Of a stretch of 64,000 nt of DNA, positions 45,635 through 53,829 are shown piece by piece. Origin of the DNA: Paenibacillus silviterrae. Its GTDB lineage: Bacteria > Bacillota > Bacilli > Paenibacillales > NBRC-103111. The notes below the pieces were generated by a model. The model was not told the DNA's origin. It searched no databases and saw only the letters and a list, made by a program, of their open reading frames with translations. The stretch covers positions 1,674,001 through 1,738,000 of the forward strand of contig NZ_JASKUT010000001.1 of assembly GCF_030167925.1 (NCBI RefSeq), in the 5' to 3' direction. Each line of letters begins with the position of its first letter. Positions within the stretch are counted from its first letter, which is position 1. The position numbers and the translations under genes were made by a program.

Positions 45635-46350
45635 TCACGCCTGCCAAGAACGCCCGCTTCGAAGCCTTATTCGAGCTTTACAACCGCAGGCTGCTTCGAC
45701 GCTTCTTTCACAAAATCCATGTCCGGAGCAGCTTGGCCATTGATCCGCTCCGTCCTACCGTGTATGTTGCTAACCACTGCAGCTGGTGGGACGGCTTGCT
45801 TGCTTTCCAAGTGAATCGAGGCTTGCTGCTTCAGGACGCTCACGTCATGATGAGTGAAGAGGGCTTACGCCGATTCCGCTTTTTTCGCCGGCTGGGCGCC
45901 TTCTCAATTCATCCGGATTCGTTACGGGAAACAAGACAAGCCCTGGAGCTCAGCGTTAGGCTGCTCTCCCGTCCGCGAACCTCGCTTTGGCTGTTCCCGC
46001 AAGGGAAAATTCGGCATCAGGACATCCGGCCGCTCGATTGCCGCCCCGGCATCGGATTCCTGCTTGAACGTTTGCCTGAGGTACAGACCGTGCCTGTATC
46101 GCTCTATTACAGCTTCCTGGAGGACCAGAGGCCGGAAGCCTTTGTTTGTCTGGGGGATCCCCTGCCGAATTGGATCAGCAATAAGCTCATTCGCGCAGAT
46201 AAGCTAGCGTTTATCGAGGAGCATCTCACCAGGCAGCTGAATGAGCTGCGGTTCGGAGTCATTCAGGGCGAGGCCGCAGGATACACCTCCTTGCTGACGG
46301 GCTGCGCTTCTACCTCGGAGCGTTTTGTCCGCTTTTTCCGCAGAGCCTAA
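45631..46350 (+). CDS. PlsC-like acyltransferase of the carotenoid cluster
   Basis: A 239-residue 1-acyl-glycerol-3-phosphate-acyltransferase-type protein. Catalytic H-x4-D motif in VANHCSWWDGLL, second block FRRLGAFSIHPDS, and WLFPQGKIRHQDI (third block). In Staphylococcus CrtO has a different fold but the same job; here the PlsC-like enzyme probably acylates the sugar added to the carotenoid. GGAGGAGG precedes the ATG, which overlaps the CruF-like stop. An earlier in-frame start would run into that gene without homology. Confidence 0.88.
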   Translation: MITPAKNARFEALFELYNRRLLRRFFHKIHVRSSLAIDPLRPTVYVANHCSWWDGLLAFQVNRGLLLQDAHVMMSEEGLRRFRFFRRLGAFSIHPDSLRETRQALELSVRLLSRPRTSLWLFPQGKIRHQDIRPLDCRPGIGFLLERLPEVQTVPVSLYYSFLEDQRPEAFVCLGDPLPNWISNKLIRADKLAFIEEHLTRQLNELRFGVIQGEAAGYTSLLTGCASTSERFVRFFRRA

Positions 46351-46366
46351 TAAAGGAGTTTACACA

Positions 46367-47497
46367 ATGATCATCGTACTGGCTGCTATTCTTGCCGGGG
46401 TCTCGATCCTGCTTACACTGTGGGTTGCTTGGAATCTGCGCGGTTGGCCGCGTCCTGCAGTACAAGGGACCGGCGAGCCGCTTCCCTATGTCTCGGTTCT
46501 CGTTCCGGCCCGCAATGAGCAGGACAATATCACGCGCTGCTTGGAAAGCCTGCTTCGGCAGGAGTACCCTTCCTATGAGGTCATCTGTCTCGATGATCAA
46601 TCGGAGGACGCTACTCCCACAATGCTGCAGGAGCTAACCTTGCGGTTTCCCAAGCTACGGATCCTGCACGGAAGCCCTCTTCCCGAAGGCTGGGTTGGCA
46701 AATGTTATGCTTGCCACCAACTGGCGGAGGCGGCGCAAGGAGAATGGCTGCTGTTCACGGATGCCGATACCGTTCACTCTCCGTCGATGCTCTCGTCGTT
46801 GGTTCGGACAGGCATGGTGCGAAAGGCCGGGCTCGTCACAGGCTTCCCTCGAATCATCTCAAGCCATGCGTTCGGGTGGCTGGTACTGCCGATGCTGCAC
46901 TTCGTAATCGCATTGCATTTGCCGCTGCGCTTCGTGGAGCGCTCCTCGGATCCCCGCTTCGTTGCCGCTCATGGGGCATATATGCTGTATCGCCGTGAGG
47001 CCTACGAGCTGATCGGAGGGCATGCCGCACACCGCAGCTCGCTCATTGAGGACATGGACATGGCCACGGCCGTAAAAACAGCCGGAAGCAAGGTCAGCCT
47101 TATCGATGTAAGCGGTCTGGTCGGCTGCGAGATGTATGCTACGCCCTCTGGAGTATGGCAGGGCTTCGCCAAAAACATGTTTACCGGGCTGGGACGCTCC
47201 GCCGTACTGTTGTTCGCCCTGCTGTTATTTTATCTGCTGATCTATGTATCACCTCTGCTTCTTTTGCCTATAGCGCTGTACAAGGGGCACATCATGCTTG
47301 CGGCACTAAGTGCCGTAGCGCTAACCGCGGGAGTTCTGCAAAAGCTTATCGTCGACCGGCGTTTCGGGGTACCCATGGGCTGGTGCCTGCTGCTCCCCGT
47401 GAGCTTTATTTCTATCATTGCGCTTGCGCTTCGTTCCTGGTATTTGTCCGTTCGAAAGCTTGGTTATCATTGGAAAGGGAGAAGATATTTCTCATGA
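46367..47497 (+). CDS. Glycosyltransferase family 2 (CrtQ-like)
   Basis: A 376-residue membrane glycosyltransferase. N-terminal helix, then the GT2 core: YVSVLVPARNEQDNITRCLES, EVICLDDQSEDATP, LLFTDADTVHSPSML (DxD-type), HRSSLIEDMDMATAVK (acceptor-side acidic motif). Three hydrophobic helices at the C-terminus. It fits CrtQ-like enzymes that glucosylate C30 carotenoid acids or hydroxy-carotenoids. GGAG lies eight bases ahead of ATG 46367. Confidence 0.9.
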   Translation: MIIVLAAILAGVSILLTLWVAWNLRGWPRPAVQGTGEPLPYVSVLVPARNEQDNITRCLESLLRQEYPSYEVICLDDQSEDATPTMLQELTLRFPKLRILHGSPLPEGWVGKCYACHQLAEAAQGEWLLFTDADTVHSPSMLSSLVRTGMVRKAGLVTGFPRIISSHAFGWLVLPMLHFVIALHLPLRFVERSSDPRFVAAHGAYMLYRREAYELIGGHAAHRSSLIEDMDMATAVKTAGSKVSLIDVSGLVGCEMYATPSGVWQGFAKNMFTGLGRSAVLLFALLLFYLLIYVSPLLLLPIALYKGHIMLAALSAVALTAGVLQKLIVDRRFGVPMGWCLLLPVSFISIIALALRSWYLSVRKLGYHWKGRRYFS

Positions 47498-49005
47498 GTG
47501 CTACTGGGAAAGGCGTCATTATCGGAGGCGGCATCGGCGGTCTGGTTACTTCCATCCTGCTCGCTTCCCGCGGCTTCAACATCACGCTGCTGGAGAAAAA
47601 CGAGACGCTGGGAGGAAAGCTTCAGCAGGTGAAGCTCGGAGCGTATGCATTTGATTTCGGACCCTCGACGCTGACGATGCCTTGGATATTCGAAAAGGTG
47701 TTCGAGGCGGCCGGCGAGCCTCTGGATCCGGAGCTGCACTTCCTGAAGCTGGACGTGAACAGCCGCAATCACTTCGAGGATGGAAGCGTCATCGATCTGT
47801 CCACCGATCCGGACCGAATGCAGGAGCAGCTCTCCACCTTCTCCGCGGACGATCGCAAAGGCTTTCAACGTTATCTGCAAGAGGTGAAACGGATCTATAC
47901 GATCGCCGAGGAGCAGTTTTTCAGCCGCAGCTTCGCAGGGTGGCAGGATTACGTCTCCCCCAAGCTGGGCGTGGCCTTGCTATCCGTACATCCCTTTACG
48001 GCGATGGATGCGTTCCACCGCCGCTTCTTTCGGGATCCGCGTCTTCTTGCGATGATGAACCGCTACGCAACTTATGTAGGCTCTTCACCCGGTCAAACCC
48101 CTGCAACCCTCTCCATGATTGCTTATCTCGAGCTGATCCGGGGGGTCTATTACTTGAAGGGAGGTAATTACAAGCTCATTGAGGTGCTGGAGCGGCTGGC
48201 CCGCAAAGCAGGCGTGACGATCCGCAAGGGGGCTGTAACAGAGCGAATCGAGCATAAGCGTGGGACTGTACTAGGGGTTCAAGCAGCCGGGATGCGGTTC
48301 GAGGCGGATTTCGTCGTCTCCAATGTTGACGTTCACACAACGCAAAAGCTTCTATACGATCAGCCGCAGCAAAGCCGCGCTTCGCTGTCCAGCTCGGGAT
48401 TCCTCTGTCTGCTGGGCCTAAAGAAGCCGATGACAGGGCTTCACCACCATAACTTATTTTTCCCGAAGGATTACGGGTCGGAATTCGCAGACATGTTCGA
48501 TGCAGGCTGCTGGCCTTCCTCCCCGGCGCTGTATGTGTGTAATTCTTCCTACAGCGAGCCTGAACGAGGTGGACTTAATGGGGCGGGAAGTAATCTTTAT
48601 GTGCTCACCAATGTTCCGGCACTGGCCAAGACGCCTTCCTCGCCTCTCAAACAGCTGTCGGTGCAGGAAATCCGCGCCTACCGGGCGTTCATCCTCAATC
48701 GGCTTGCCGACTGCCTGAAGCTGGACACAATAGAGCCGCTTATTGAGGAAGAGGCAATTTACACGCCTCAGTCCATTGCCGATCAGACCGGTGCCTTCGC
48801 CGGCGCGTTATACGGTAACGCTTCGCATGGCTGGGGGCCGACCTTCTTCCGCCCTTCCCTTGCCGACCGTAAGGTGCAAGGCTTGTATTATGTTGGAGGT
48901 ACGACGCATCCCGGCGGCGGCACCCCTATGGTGACCCTTAGCGGCATCCAGGCGGCGGAGCTCATCTCCGCTCGACATAGAAAGAAGACCCGAACGGCGC
49001 TGTAA
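47494..49005 (+). CDS. CrtP-type carotenoid oxidase
   Basis: A 503-residue FAD-dependent oxidase/desaturase. GVIIGGGIGGLVTSILLASRG, then FDFGPSTLTMPWIFEKVF, YATYVGSSPGQTPATLSMI and YYVGGTTHPGGGTPMVTLSG match staphylococcal CrtP (diaponeurosporene oxidase) better than CrtN. It would oxidise a terminal methyl to an aldehyde or carboxyl. GGGAG precedes ATG 47494, which overlaps the glycosyltransferase stop. Last gene of the plus arm; its stop lies in a terminator hairpin. Confidence 0.88.
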   Translation: MSATGKGVIIGGGIGGLVTSILLASRGFNITLLEKNETLGGKLQQVKLGAYAFDFGPSTLTMPWIFEKVFEAAGEPLDPELHFLKLDVNSRNHFEDGSVIDLSTDPDRMQEQLSTFSADDRKGFQRYLQEVKRIYTIAEEQFFSRSFAGWQDYVSPKLGVALLSVHPFTAMDAFHRRFFRDPRLLAMMNRYATYVGSSPGQTPATLSMIAYLELIRGVYYLKGGNYKLIEVLERLARKAGVTIRKGAVTERIEHKRGTVLGVQAAGMRFEADFVVSNVDVHTTQKLLYDQPQQSRASLSSSGFLCLLGLKKPMTGLHHHNLFFPKDYGSEFADMFDAGCWPSSPALYVCNSSYSEPERGGLNGAGSNLYVLTNVPALAKTPSSPLKQLSVQEIRAYRAFILNRLADCLKLDTIEPLIEEEAIYTPQSIADQTGAFAGALYGNASHGWGPTFFRPSLADRKVQGLYYVGGTTHPGGGTPMVTLSGIQAAELISARHRKKTRTAL

Positions 49006-49025
49006 CGCCGAGTCGGGTCTTTTTA
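48986..49025 (+). terminator. Terminator of the carotenoid plus-strand operon
   Basis: AGACCCGA and TCGGGTCT form the outer stem and CGGCG/CGCCG the inner one, followed by TTTTT. The crtP-like stop codon (49003-49005) lies in the loop region. Confidence 0.9.
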
Positions 49026-49117
49026 ACAGAAATAGCGTCGAAGCTCCGCTCCGTCCGCCGCCGAAATAGGCGGAAGGCTGTCGTATCCTGCGCTTTCCCG
49101 GGAAAAGTACCCACGGT

Positions 49118-49336
49118 TTACAGCAGGTCGGAGGAATCATCGTAATCGTATCGAAACCCGTCTTCCCTTGCACTGTCTTCATGGCCAACCGATGCAGTGA
49201 GCGCGCTCGTTGCATTCGCCTGCAGCTTGGCGAGCACCTCGCGAAATTGATGAGCCTTCGACTCGTTTCCCTGCACCTTCATTGCCAATTGCAGAGCTTG
49301 TTCAATCACAGCGATATCCTGACTCGTAAAGTCCAT
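49118..49336 (-). CDS. Small conserved hypothetical protein
   Basis: A 72-residue protein with two helices (FTSQDIAVIEQALQLAMKVQG and AHQFREVLAKLQANATSALTA) and an acidic C-terminal tail. It is soluble and no named family is recognised. GGGAGG precedes the ATG at 49336. It may be a lineage-specific Paenibacillus protein. Monocistronic and between two transcription units. Confidence 0.6.
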   Translation of the reverse strand: MDFTSQDIAVIEQALQLAMKVQGNESKAHQFREVLAKLQANATSALTASVGHEDSAREDGFRYDYDDSSDLL

Positions 49337-49520
49337 GACGCAGTACCTCCCTGGTTCGATATCGTGATGGGTTTTTCACCCAATCTATTATCTCCGTTTG
49401 CGTACCCGTTATACATGCCAATTACGAGATATTCGACGATTTATACAGCGAAATGCGTTCCCCGAAGGAATCGATGTCCGGTACGAGCAGCTGCTACTTG
49501 AAATACACATTCGTATTTAG

Positions 49521-50483
49521 CTAGACAAAGGGCGGATCCCAAGCTTTTTTCCGCCAGCCAACTCGCTGATGCACCACGTTCAGATCGCGATCCAGCTGTA
49601 CATCAACCCCGAACGGAAGCTTGTGATTATACCAGAAGCGGACGTCTCTCCATTCCACGATGTAGCCATCCTTCTTCTCGGTCCACTTCACATATACACG
49701 CTGGGCAAAATGTAAAAACGCCCTCACCCCATCGGTTCCAAGTGTAGCCGTGACGATCGCGTTGTCCTCGTCCTTACGATATACATCCATTACGACAATC
49801 CTTCGCCCTTGAATGATCCCGGTATAAAAGCAGTGCTTTGTCTCAAGCACAAACTGCCATCGGAACCAATGCATGCTGGGCACCACATGACAAACGCCGT
49901 CCGGGCTCAGCTCCTGTCTCACGCACCCTATGAGCTGACTATGCTGAAGCGTCCGAATCCCGATATAGAGGAAGGTCATCACATAGATCGTCAGGAACAT
50001 CACGCCGGGATTGCTGTCCGTCGCAACCCAAGCCACTAAGCCCGCCGCATGCAGCGCAAACAAAAAGGGCTCGAACAAAGCCAATACATCCAAATGATGC
50101 CACCGCTTGGAAAACGGACGAAAGCACTGCACGCCATACGCATTAAACCAGTCCAGGAAAACATGGAACCCGACGGCCGCGAAGCACCATCCATAAAGCA
50201 GCAGCCAATGCTGCATGACACCGAACAGCCACGCAATCGGCAAGGATAAAAGTAAGGGCCACGCCAACAGCGCGGGAAGGGAATGCGTAACCCCCCGGTG
50301 TACTCGAATGTAGGCAGCATATCCCTTCCATCTCGCAATCGTGTCCAAATCAGGAGCATGTGACCCCGCTAATGCTGCAACGAGTATCGCTTGAGCGACC
50401 TCGGGCTCTGCCGCTGCGACCGGATGAAGCATCGCTAAACCGGCTAGTGTAGCTCCGAACAACAAATGGCTTCCCGTATCCAT
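49521..50483 (-). CDS. YfhP/YdjM-type membrane metal-dependent hydrolase
   Basis: A 320-residue DUF457 protein. MDTGSHLLFGATLAGLAML at the N-terminus holds the first His, SHAPDLDTIARW the HxxDxD-like site, and VHRGVTHSLPALL the second His pair. About four to five membrane helices follow, then a C-terminal soluble beta-rich domain. Bacillus subtilis YfhP is a membrane protein of this family. GGAGGTG precedes ATG 50483; an in-frame GTG lies inside that site. It lies 14 bases after the acyltransferase gene. Confidence 0.9.
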   Translation of the reverse strand: MDTGSHLLFGATLAGLAMLHPVAAAEPEVAQAILVAALAGSHAPDLDTIARWKGYAAYIRVHRGVTHSLPALLAWPLLLSLPIAWLFGVMQHWLLLYGWCFAAVGFHVFLDWFNAYGVQCFRPFSKRWHHLDVLALFEPFLFALHAAGLVAWVATDSNPGVMFLTIYVMTFLYIGIRTLQHSQLIGCVRQELSPDGVCHVVPSMHWFRWQFVLETKHCFYTGIIQGRRIVVMDVYRKDEDNAIVTATLGTDGVRAFLHFAQRVYVKWTEKKDGYIVEWRDVRFWYNHKLPFGVDVQLDRDLNVVHQRVGWRKKAWDPPFV

Positions 50484-50497
50484 GCCAGTCACCTCCG

Positions 50498-51445
50498 TTA
50501 CGCCGTATGAGCCGAACTCTCCTTAGCAGCATCGGCCATTCCCGGCTCCTGTTCCTCCTCCCAGCGCTCCTGAGCATTAAACCAGTAAAACCATTCCTCC
50601 GGGCGCTCCCGGATCACCCGCTCCATGAAGCGGTTCAAAACCCTCGTCGCATCCGACCGTGTCGCTTTTGAGTAGGACGTATAGAGATGAAGCGGAGGCT
50701 CGAACCGCAGCCTGTGTGTAAAGCCTTGTTCCCGCCAGCCGTAGAAGGGAATCACCGGCGCCAGCTGATCGATCGACAGCGTTGCAGCCCCATCCGGTGT
50801 GCGTGTTACCCGACTGAAGAAGCGGGACCGGGGAAACGACGGTCTCCAGAAATCACCGAGGAGAAACACGACCCCTCCTGCCTGAAGATGCCTGCGCAGC
50901 TTGCGAAACAGCTCCAGCGGAGGCGTTTCATCATAATCTAAGCCGGTACAACCCATGGCCTGAAACGTAAGATACAACGGTCGCAGCTCAGGACTTCCCG
51001 CTGTGACTACGGTGAGGCAGGAATAGTTCTGACACAAGTACCAGTAGTAATAGAAAAAGTTGCCGACATGCGGCGTATAGACAATAGCCCCCCGTCCCCG
51101 CCGCAGTGCCTCCGACAGGTGTTCCTCTCCTTCTACCTGAAAACGCCGCGCGCCGCTCTCCTCCAACTCAAATGATTCCATAAGCAGCTCGTAGAGCGTT
51201 ATCACAATATTTTCAAAGTATCTGTATCGATATCGCTGCAGCTCGCGCGGCGTACGTCCGGGAAGCAAATCGGACATGTTGGATAGAACCGTTCGCTTTA
51301 CGTTTTTGCCGGCTAAAGCATATAGCATAAAGGCCGATGCCCTGCACAGGAACAGCAGGAGGCTGTCTGGAAGCCGCCTGCACAGAGCAGCCAGCTGCCT
51401 TCGTTTCTGCTCATTTCCCGTTACCTTCCCGATCCATTCGTACAA
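50498..51445 (-). CDS. HtrB/LpxL-family lysophospholipid acyltransferase
   Basis: A 315-residue acyltransferase. The family block YTPHVGNFFYYYWYL corresponds to the H-x4-(D/E) region, followed by LRPLYLTFQAMG, GVVFLLGDFWRPS and the downstream RVTRTPDGAATLSI. A hydrophobic N-terminal anchor is present. In Gram-negative bacteria this family makes lipid A; in Actinobacteria related enzymes make PIM. The catalytic acidic residue of the HxxxxD motif is not obvious, so activity needs checking. It is 11 bases downstream of the OlsB-like gene. Confidence 0.85.
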   Translation of the reverse strand: MYEWIGKVTGNEQKRRQLAALCRRLPDSLLLFLCRASAFMLYALAGKNVKRTVLSNMSDLLPGRTPRELQRYRYRYFENIVITLYELLMESFELEESGARRFQVEGEEHLSEALRRGRGAIVYTPHVGNFFYYYWYLCQNYSCLTVVTAGSPELRPLYLTFQAMGCTGLDYDETPPLELFRKLRRHLQAGGVVFLLGDFWRPSFPRSRFFSRVTRTPDGAATLSIDQLAPVIPFYGWREQGFTHRLRFEPPLHLYTSYSKATRSDATRVLNRFMERVIRERPEEWFYWFNAQERWEEEQEPGMADAAKESSAHTA

Positions 51446-51456
51446 ACACCATCACC

Positions 51457-52227
51457 TTACCTGTTCAGGAAGTGCTTTTTATATCGTCTTGTCACGCGAT
51501 CCCGTTCTAGAATGATGAAAAAATCGACCGTATCAAAAATGGCGTCGTAAGCAGGGTCTCCCCCGATCTCTGCGCCAAGCCACTGGTAGCCCTTCATCAG
51601 CGGCGGCAGCTGGCGGAAAATCTCCTTCTCCGATTGCTCGGTCTCCATCATGCCCAGTCCTTGAATCCGGTGAGTCTCCAGCGGCCGGATACCGTAACGG
51701 TCCGTGATGACCCCCTTCTTCCTGAGCATCGTATAGATAGGGTTCAGCTCCTCCAGCTTATGCAGGTGTACGCTGGCACAGCCGATCAAGTATTGATAGT
51801 TATGCTCGGTGATATAAGAGGCAATGCCTTCCCACAGCAGCTGAATCGCCCGGCCGCCGCGATAAGCCGGATCGATGCAGCTTCGGCCCAGCTCCAAGGC
51901 ATGGCGTTTGTAGTCGCCGAAGGAGCTGAGGTCAAATTCCGTCTCTGAGTAAAATCCGATATTCCGGATGGCCCGTTCACCGGGAAGCAGCCGGTAAGTC
52001 CCGACGACCGTGTCCGTCTGCACATCCTTAACGATCAGATGATCGCAATAAACGTCGTATTCATCCCGCTCTAGTCCTGATTCCGTGCGCATCAGCATGT
52101 TTTTTTCTTCTTCCACGAACACTTGATACCGGAGCCGCAATGCCTGCTCCACTTCCTGATCATTTGCCGCCAGGGCTACGGTAAGATAGGATAGCGGCGC
52201 GGTAAGACTGCCAGCGGATTCAATCAT
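51457..52227 (-). CDS. OlsB-like N-acyltransferase (hemolysin-like GNAT)
   Basis: A 256-residue GNAT-fold enzyme of the OlsB/hemolysin-like class (Acetyltransf_5). Features are LRYQVFVEEEKNM, DEYDVYCDHLIVKD, VVGTYRLLPG, FYSETEFDLSSF, LELGRSCIDPAYRGG and LIGCASVHLH, the usual order in ornithine-acyl-ACP N-acyltransferases. It would join a 3-hydroxy fatty acyl group to an amino acid, making a lyso-lipid. AGAGGGTG precedes the ATG at 52227. Leads the two-gene lipid module with the HtrB-like gene. Confidence 0.83.
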   Translation of the reverse strand: MIESAGSLTAPLSYLTVALAANDQEVEQALRLRYQVFVEEEKNMLMRTESGLERDEYDVYCDHLIVKDVQTDTVVGTYRLLPGERAIRNIGFYSETEFDLSSFGDYKRHALELGRSCIDPAYRGGRAIQLLWEGIASYITEHNYQYLIGCASVHLHKLEELNPIYTMLRKKGVITDRYGIRPLETHRIQGLGMMETEQSEKEIFRQLPPLMKGYQWLGAEIGGDPAYDAIFDTVDFFIILERDRVTRRYKKHFLNR

Positions 52228-52353
52228 CAATAGGCACCCTCTTTCTGAGGCTTGGATGGATGAAGATGTTATCCAGCTCAGCGTAGCATTCGAATATTAA
52301 GCGAACGTTTTCGGATTTTTAAGCTTTTGTAAGGATGGAAAAAATAGGAGAAT

Positions 52354-52380
52354 GCAAAAAAGCTGCTCGTCAGAGCAGCT
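52354..52380 (-). terminator. Terminator of lrgAB-like operon
   Basis: On the minus strand AGCTGCTC and GAGCAGCT form a perfect eight-base stem with a four-base loop, followed by six T. Confidence 0.92.
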
Positions 52381-52391
52381 CCTTCCACATT

Positions 52392-53084
52392 TTAATGAAG
52401 CCAAGCATATAAAGGAATAAATAGGAATGAGGTCAAAATCGCCGTTACCCCCATGGCAAAGCCGCTGACACTGCCCTGCAGCTCGGAGTCTCGGATGACC
52501 CGGGCCGTGCCGATGCCATGGGCCGAGGTGCCGATAGCCGTGCCGAGAGCAATATCGTCCCGAACGCCTGCCACCCGCAGCAGACCCGGTCCGAACATAC
52601 TGCCGATAAGACCCGTCAGCACCGTAAGAACAGCCGTCAGCTCCGGGATCCCTCCGGCTTGTCGAGAAATTTCCAGTGCAATGGGAGAGGTTACCGACTT
52701 CGGCATCATTGTGATGAGAAGCTCCATCGAGCCGCCCAGGCTCCAAACAAGTCCGGCCGACAGCAGCAAAGCGCTAAGCGTGCCTGCCGTAATACCGGTT
52801 ACGATGGAGACGAAGCTGCTGCGGATTTTACTCGCGTTTTTATACAGAGGAACACCTAAGGCAACGGTCGCAGGTCCCAGGAAAAAAGTGATATAATCGC
52901 CGCCACGGCGGTAAGATTCATATGGTATTTTTGATAGAAGTAATACCACGATGATTACGGCTGAGCAAAGAAATAGCGGATGCAGTTTTCGGTATTTGTT
53001 ATGTACCGACAAGGATAAGGCATAGGCGATGACCGTCAGTGAGACGCCGAACAGCGGTGTATTTGAAAGCTCAGCCAGCATCAT
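52392..53084 (-). CDS. lrgB: LrgB/CidB-family membrane protein
   Basis: A 230-residue membrane protein with about seven helices. The LrgB signature PFTFFLGPATVALGVPLYKN is visible as YITFFLGPATVALGVPLYKN, followed by GTSAHGIGTARVI near residue 175-190. LrgB/CidB partners LrgA/CidA in murein hydrolase regulation and in pyruvate or organic-acid flux in some Firmicutes. AAGGAG precedes ATG 53084. It overlaps the end of the lrgA-like gene. Confidence 0.9.
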   Translation of the reverse strand: MMLAELSNTPLFGVSLTVIAYALSLSVHNKYRKLHPLFLCSAVIIVVLLLSKIPYESYRRGGDYITFFLGPATVALGVPLYKNASKIRSSFVSIVTGITAGTLSALLLSAGLVWSLGGSMELLITMMPKSVTSPIALEISRQAGGIPELTAVLTVLTGLIGSMFGPGLLRVAGVRDDIALGTAIGTSAHGIGTARVIRDSELQGSVSGFAMGVTAILTSFLFIPLYAWLH

Positions 53085-53430
53085 GCTGCTTCTCCTTCCC
53101 ACGAAGCCGAGTCAGCTTAACGGTCCACCCGGTAATGAGCAGAACGCCAATCGTGCTACCGAACAAACTGATCAGAATGACCACGGCCTGCTCGCCGATT
53201 AGAGGAAAAAATACCATCGTCCCCACGACGAAGGGGGTAAAGAATAAAAGCATATGCTGTATCAAAAACTGTGCCGATTGCTCCACCCATTCGAGCTTCA
53301 CAATGCCTGCAAATAAACTTAAGGTAAACAACAGGAGTCCGATCACATTGGCCGGCAGCGGAAGCTGAAGTGCCCCTTGAAGCCAAGTTCCAAGCAAATA
53401 ATAACCAAGTAAAATAGCAAAGCCTTGCAC
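53071..53430 (-). CDS. lrgA: LrgA/CidA-family holin-like protein
   Basis: A 119-residue protein with four membrane helices: FAILLGYYLLGTWLQGAL, ANVIGLLLFTLSLFAG, LLFFTPFVVGTMVFFPLIG and VILISLFGSTIGVLLITG. LPLPANVIGLLLF is the LrgA family motif. I prefer GTG 53430 because AAGGGG lies 11 bases ahead; other in-frame starts up to 53517 give longer N-termini without homology, and TTG 53439 is possible. It overlaps lrgB by 14 bases. Confidence 0.78.
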   Translation of the reverse strand: MQGFAILLGYYLLGTWLQGALQLPLPANVIGLLLFTLSLFAGIVKLEWVEQSAQFLIQHMLLFFTPFVVGTMVFFPLIGEQAVVILISLFGSTIGVLLITGWTVKLTRLRGKEKQHDAG

Positions 53431-53545
53431 GTTGTACAAGTCCCCTTCCTGCAACTTACTGTGCATATAGACCCTAACGAAGTGGCATCGTAATGGTGGC
53501 GCTGATGCGCCGAGCAACCACTATTTCGAAGGAGTTGATCGCAAC

Positions 53546-53773
53546 ATGGCCAAACCGGATAACCGAGCCGACAATGTAGAGCATCTGCAAAGCAATATTA
53601 ACCATACCATCGCCAACCTGGAAGAAGCGGAAGAGTATCTTGCCGAGCATGCGGACGAGATTACGCCTCAAGACAAGGAACAAATCCTTGAGAAGAATGC
53701 CCGCCGCCGCGAGAGCTTAAGCTCTTTCCGTTCCGAAATTAGGGATGAGGCGCTTAACCAACGAAATCAATAG
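53546..53773 (+). CDS. tlp: Small acid-soluble spore protein Tlp
   Basis: A 75-residue thioredoxin-like-named spore protein (Tlp family). NRADNVEHLQSNINHTIANLEEAEEYLAEH and KEQILEKNARRRESL are the family blocks (each quoted here only by name of the conserved residues). It is a minor component of the spore core. AAGGAG precedes the ATG. Divergent from the lrgAB-like operon. Confidence 0.9.
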   Translation: MAKPDNRADNVEHLQSNINHTIANLEEAEEYLAEHADEITPQDKEQILEKNARRRESLSSFRSEIRDEALNQRNQ

Positions 53774-53829
53774 GGTATTGCTTTATCGGAGACCTCCGTT
53801 CCCTTCAAGGGACGGGGGCCTCATCTCCA

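Noticed and set aside
47155-49005. A 616-codon version of the CrtP-type gene
   Set aside because: The N-terminal 113 codons lie inside the glycosyltransferase gene; the ATG at 47494 has a good site and starts the FAD motif.
53788-53822. A GC-rich hairpin between tlp and rnz as a terminator
   Set aside because: The stem is strong but there is no T tract on either strand, so I did not call it.
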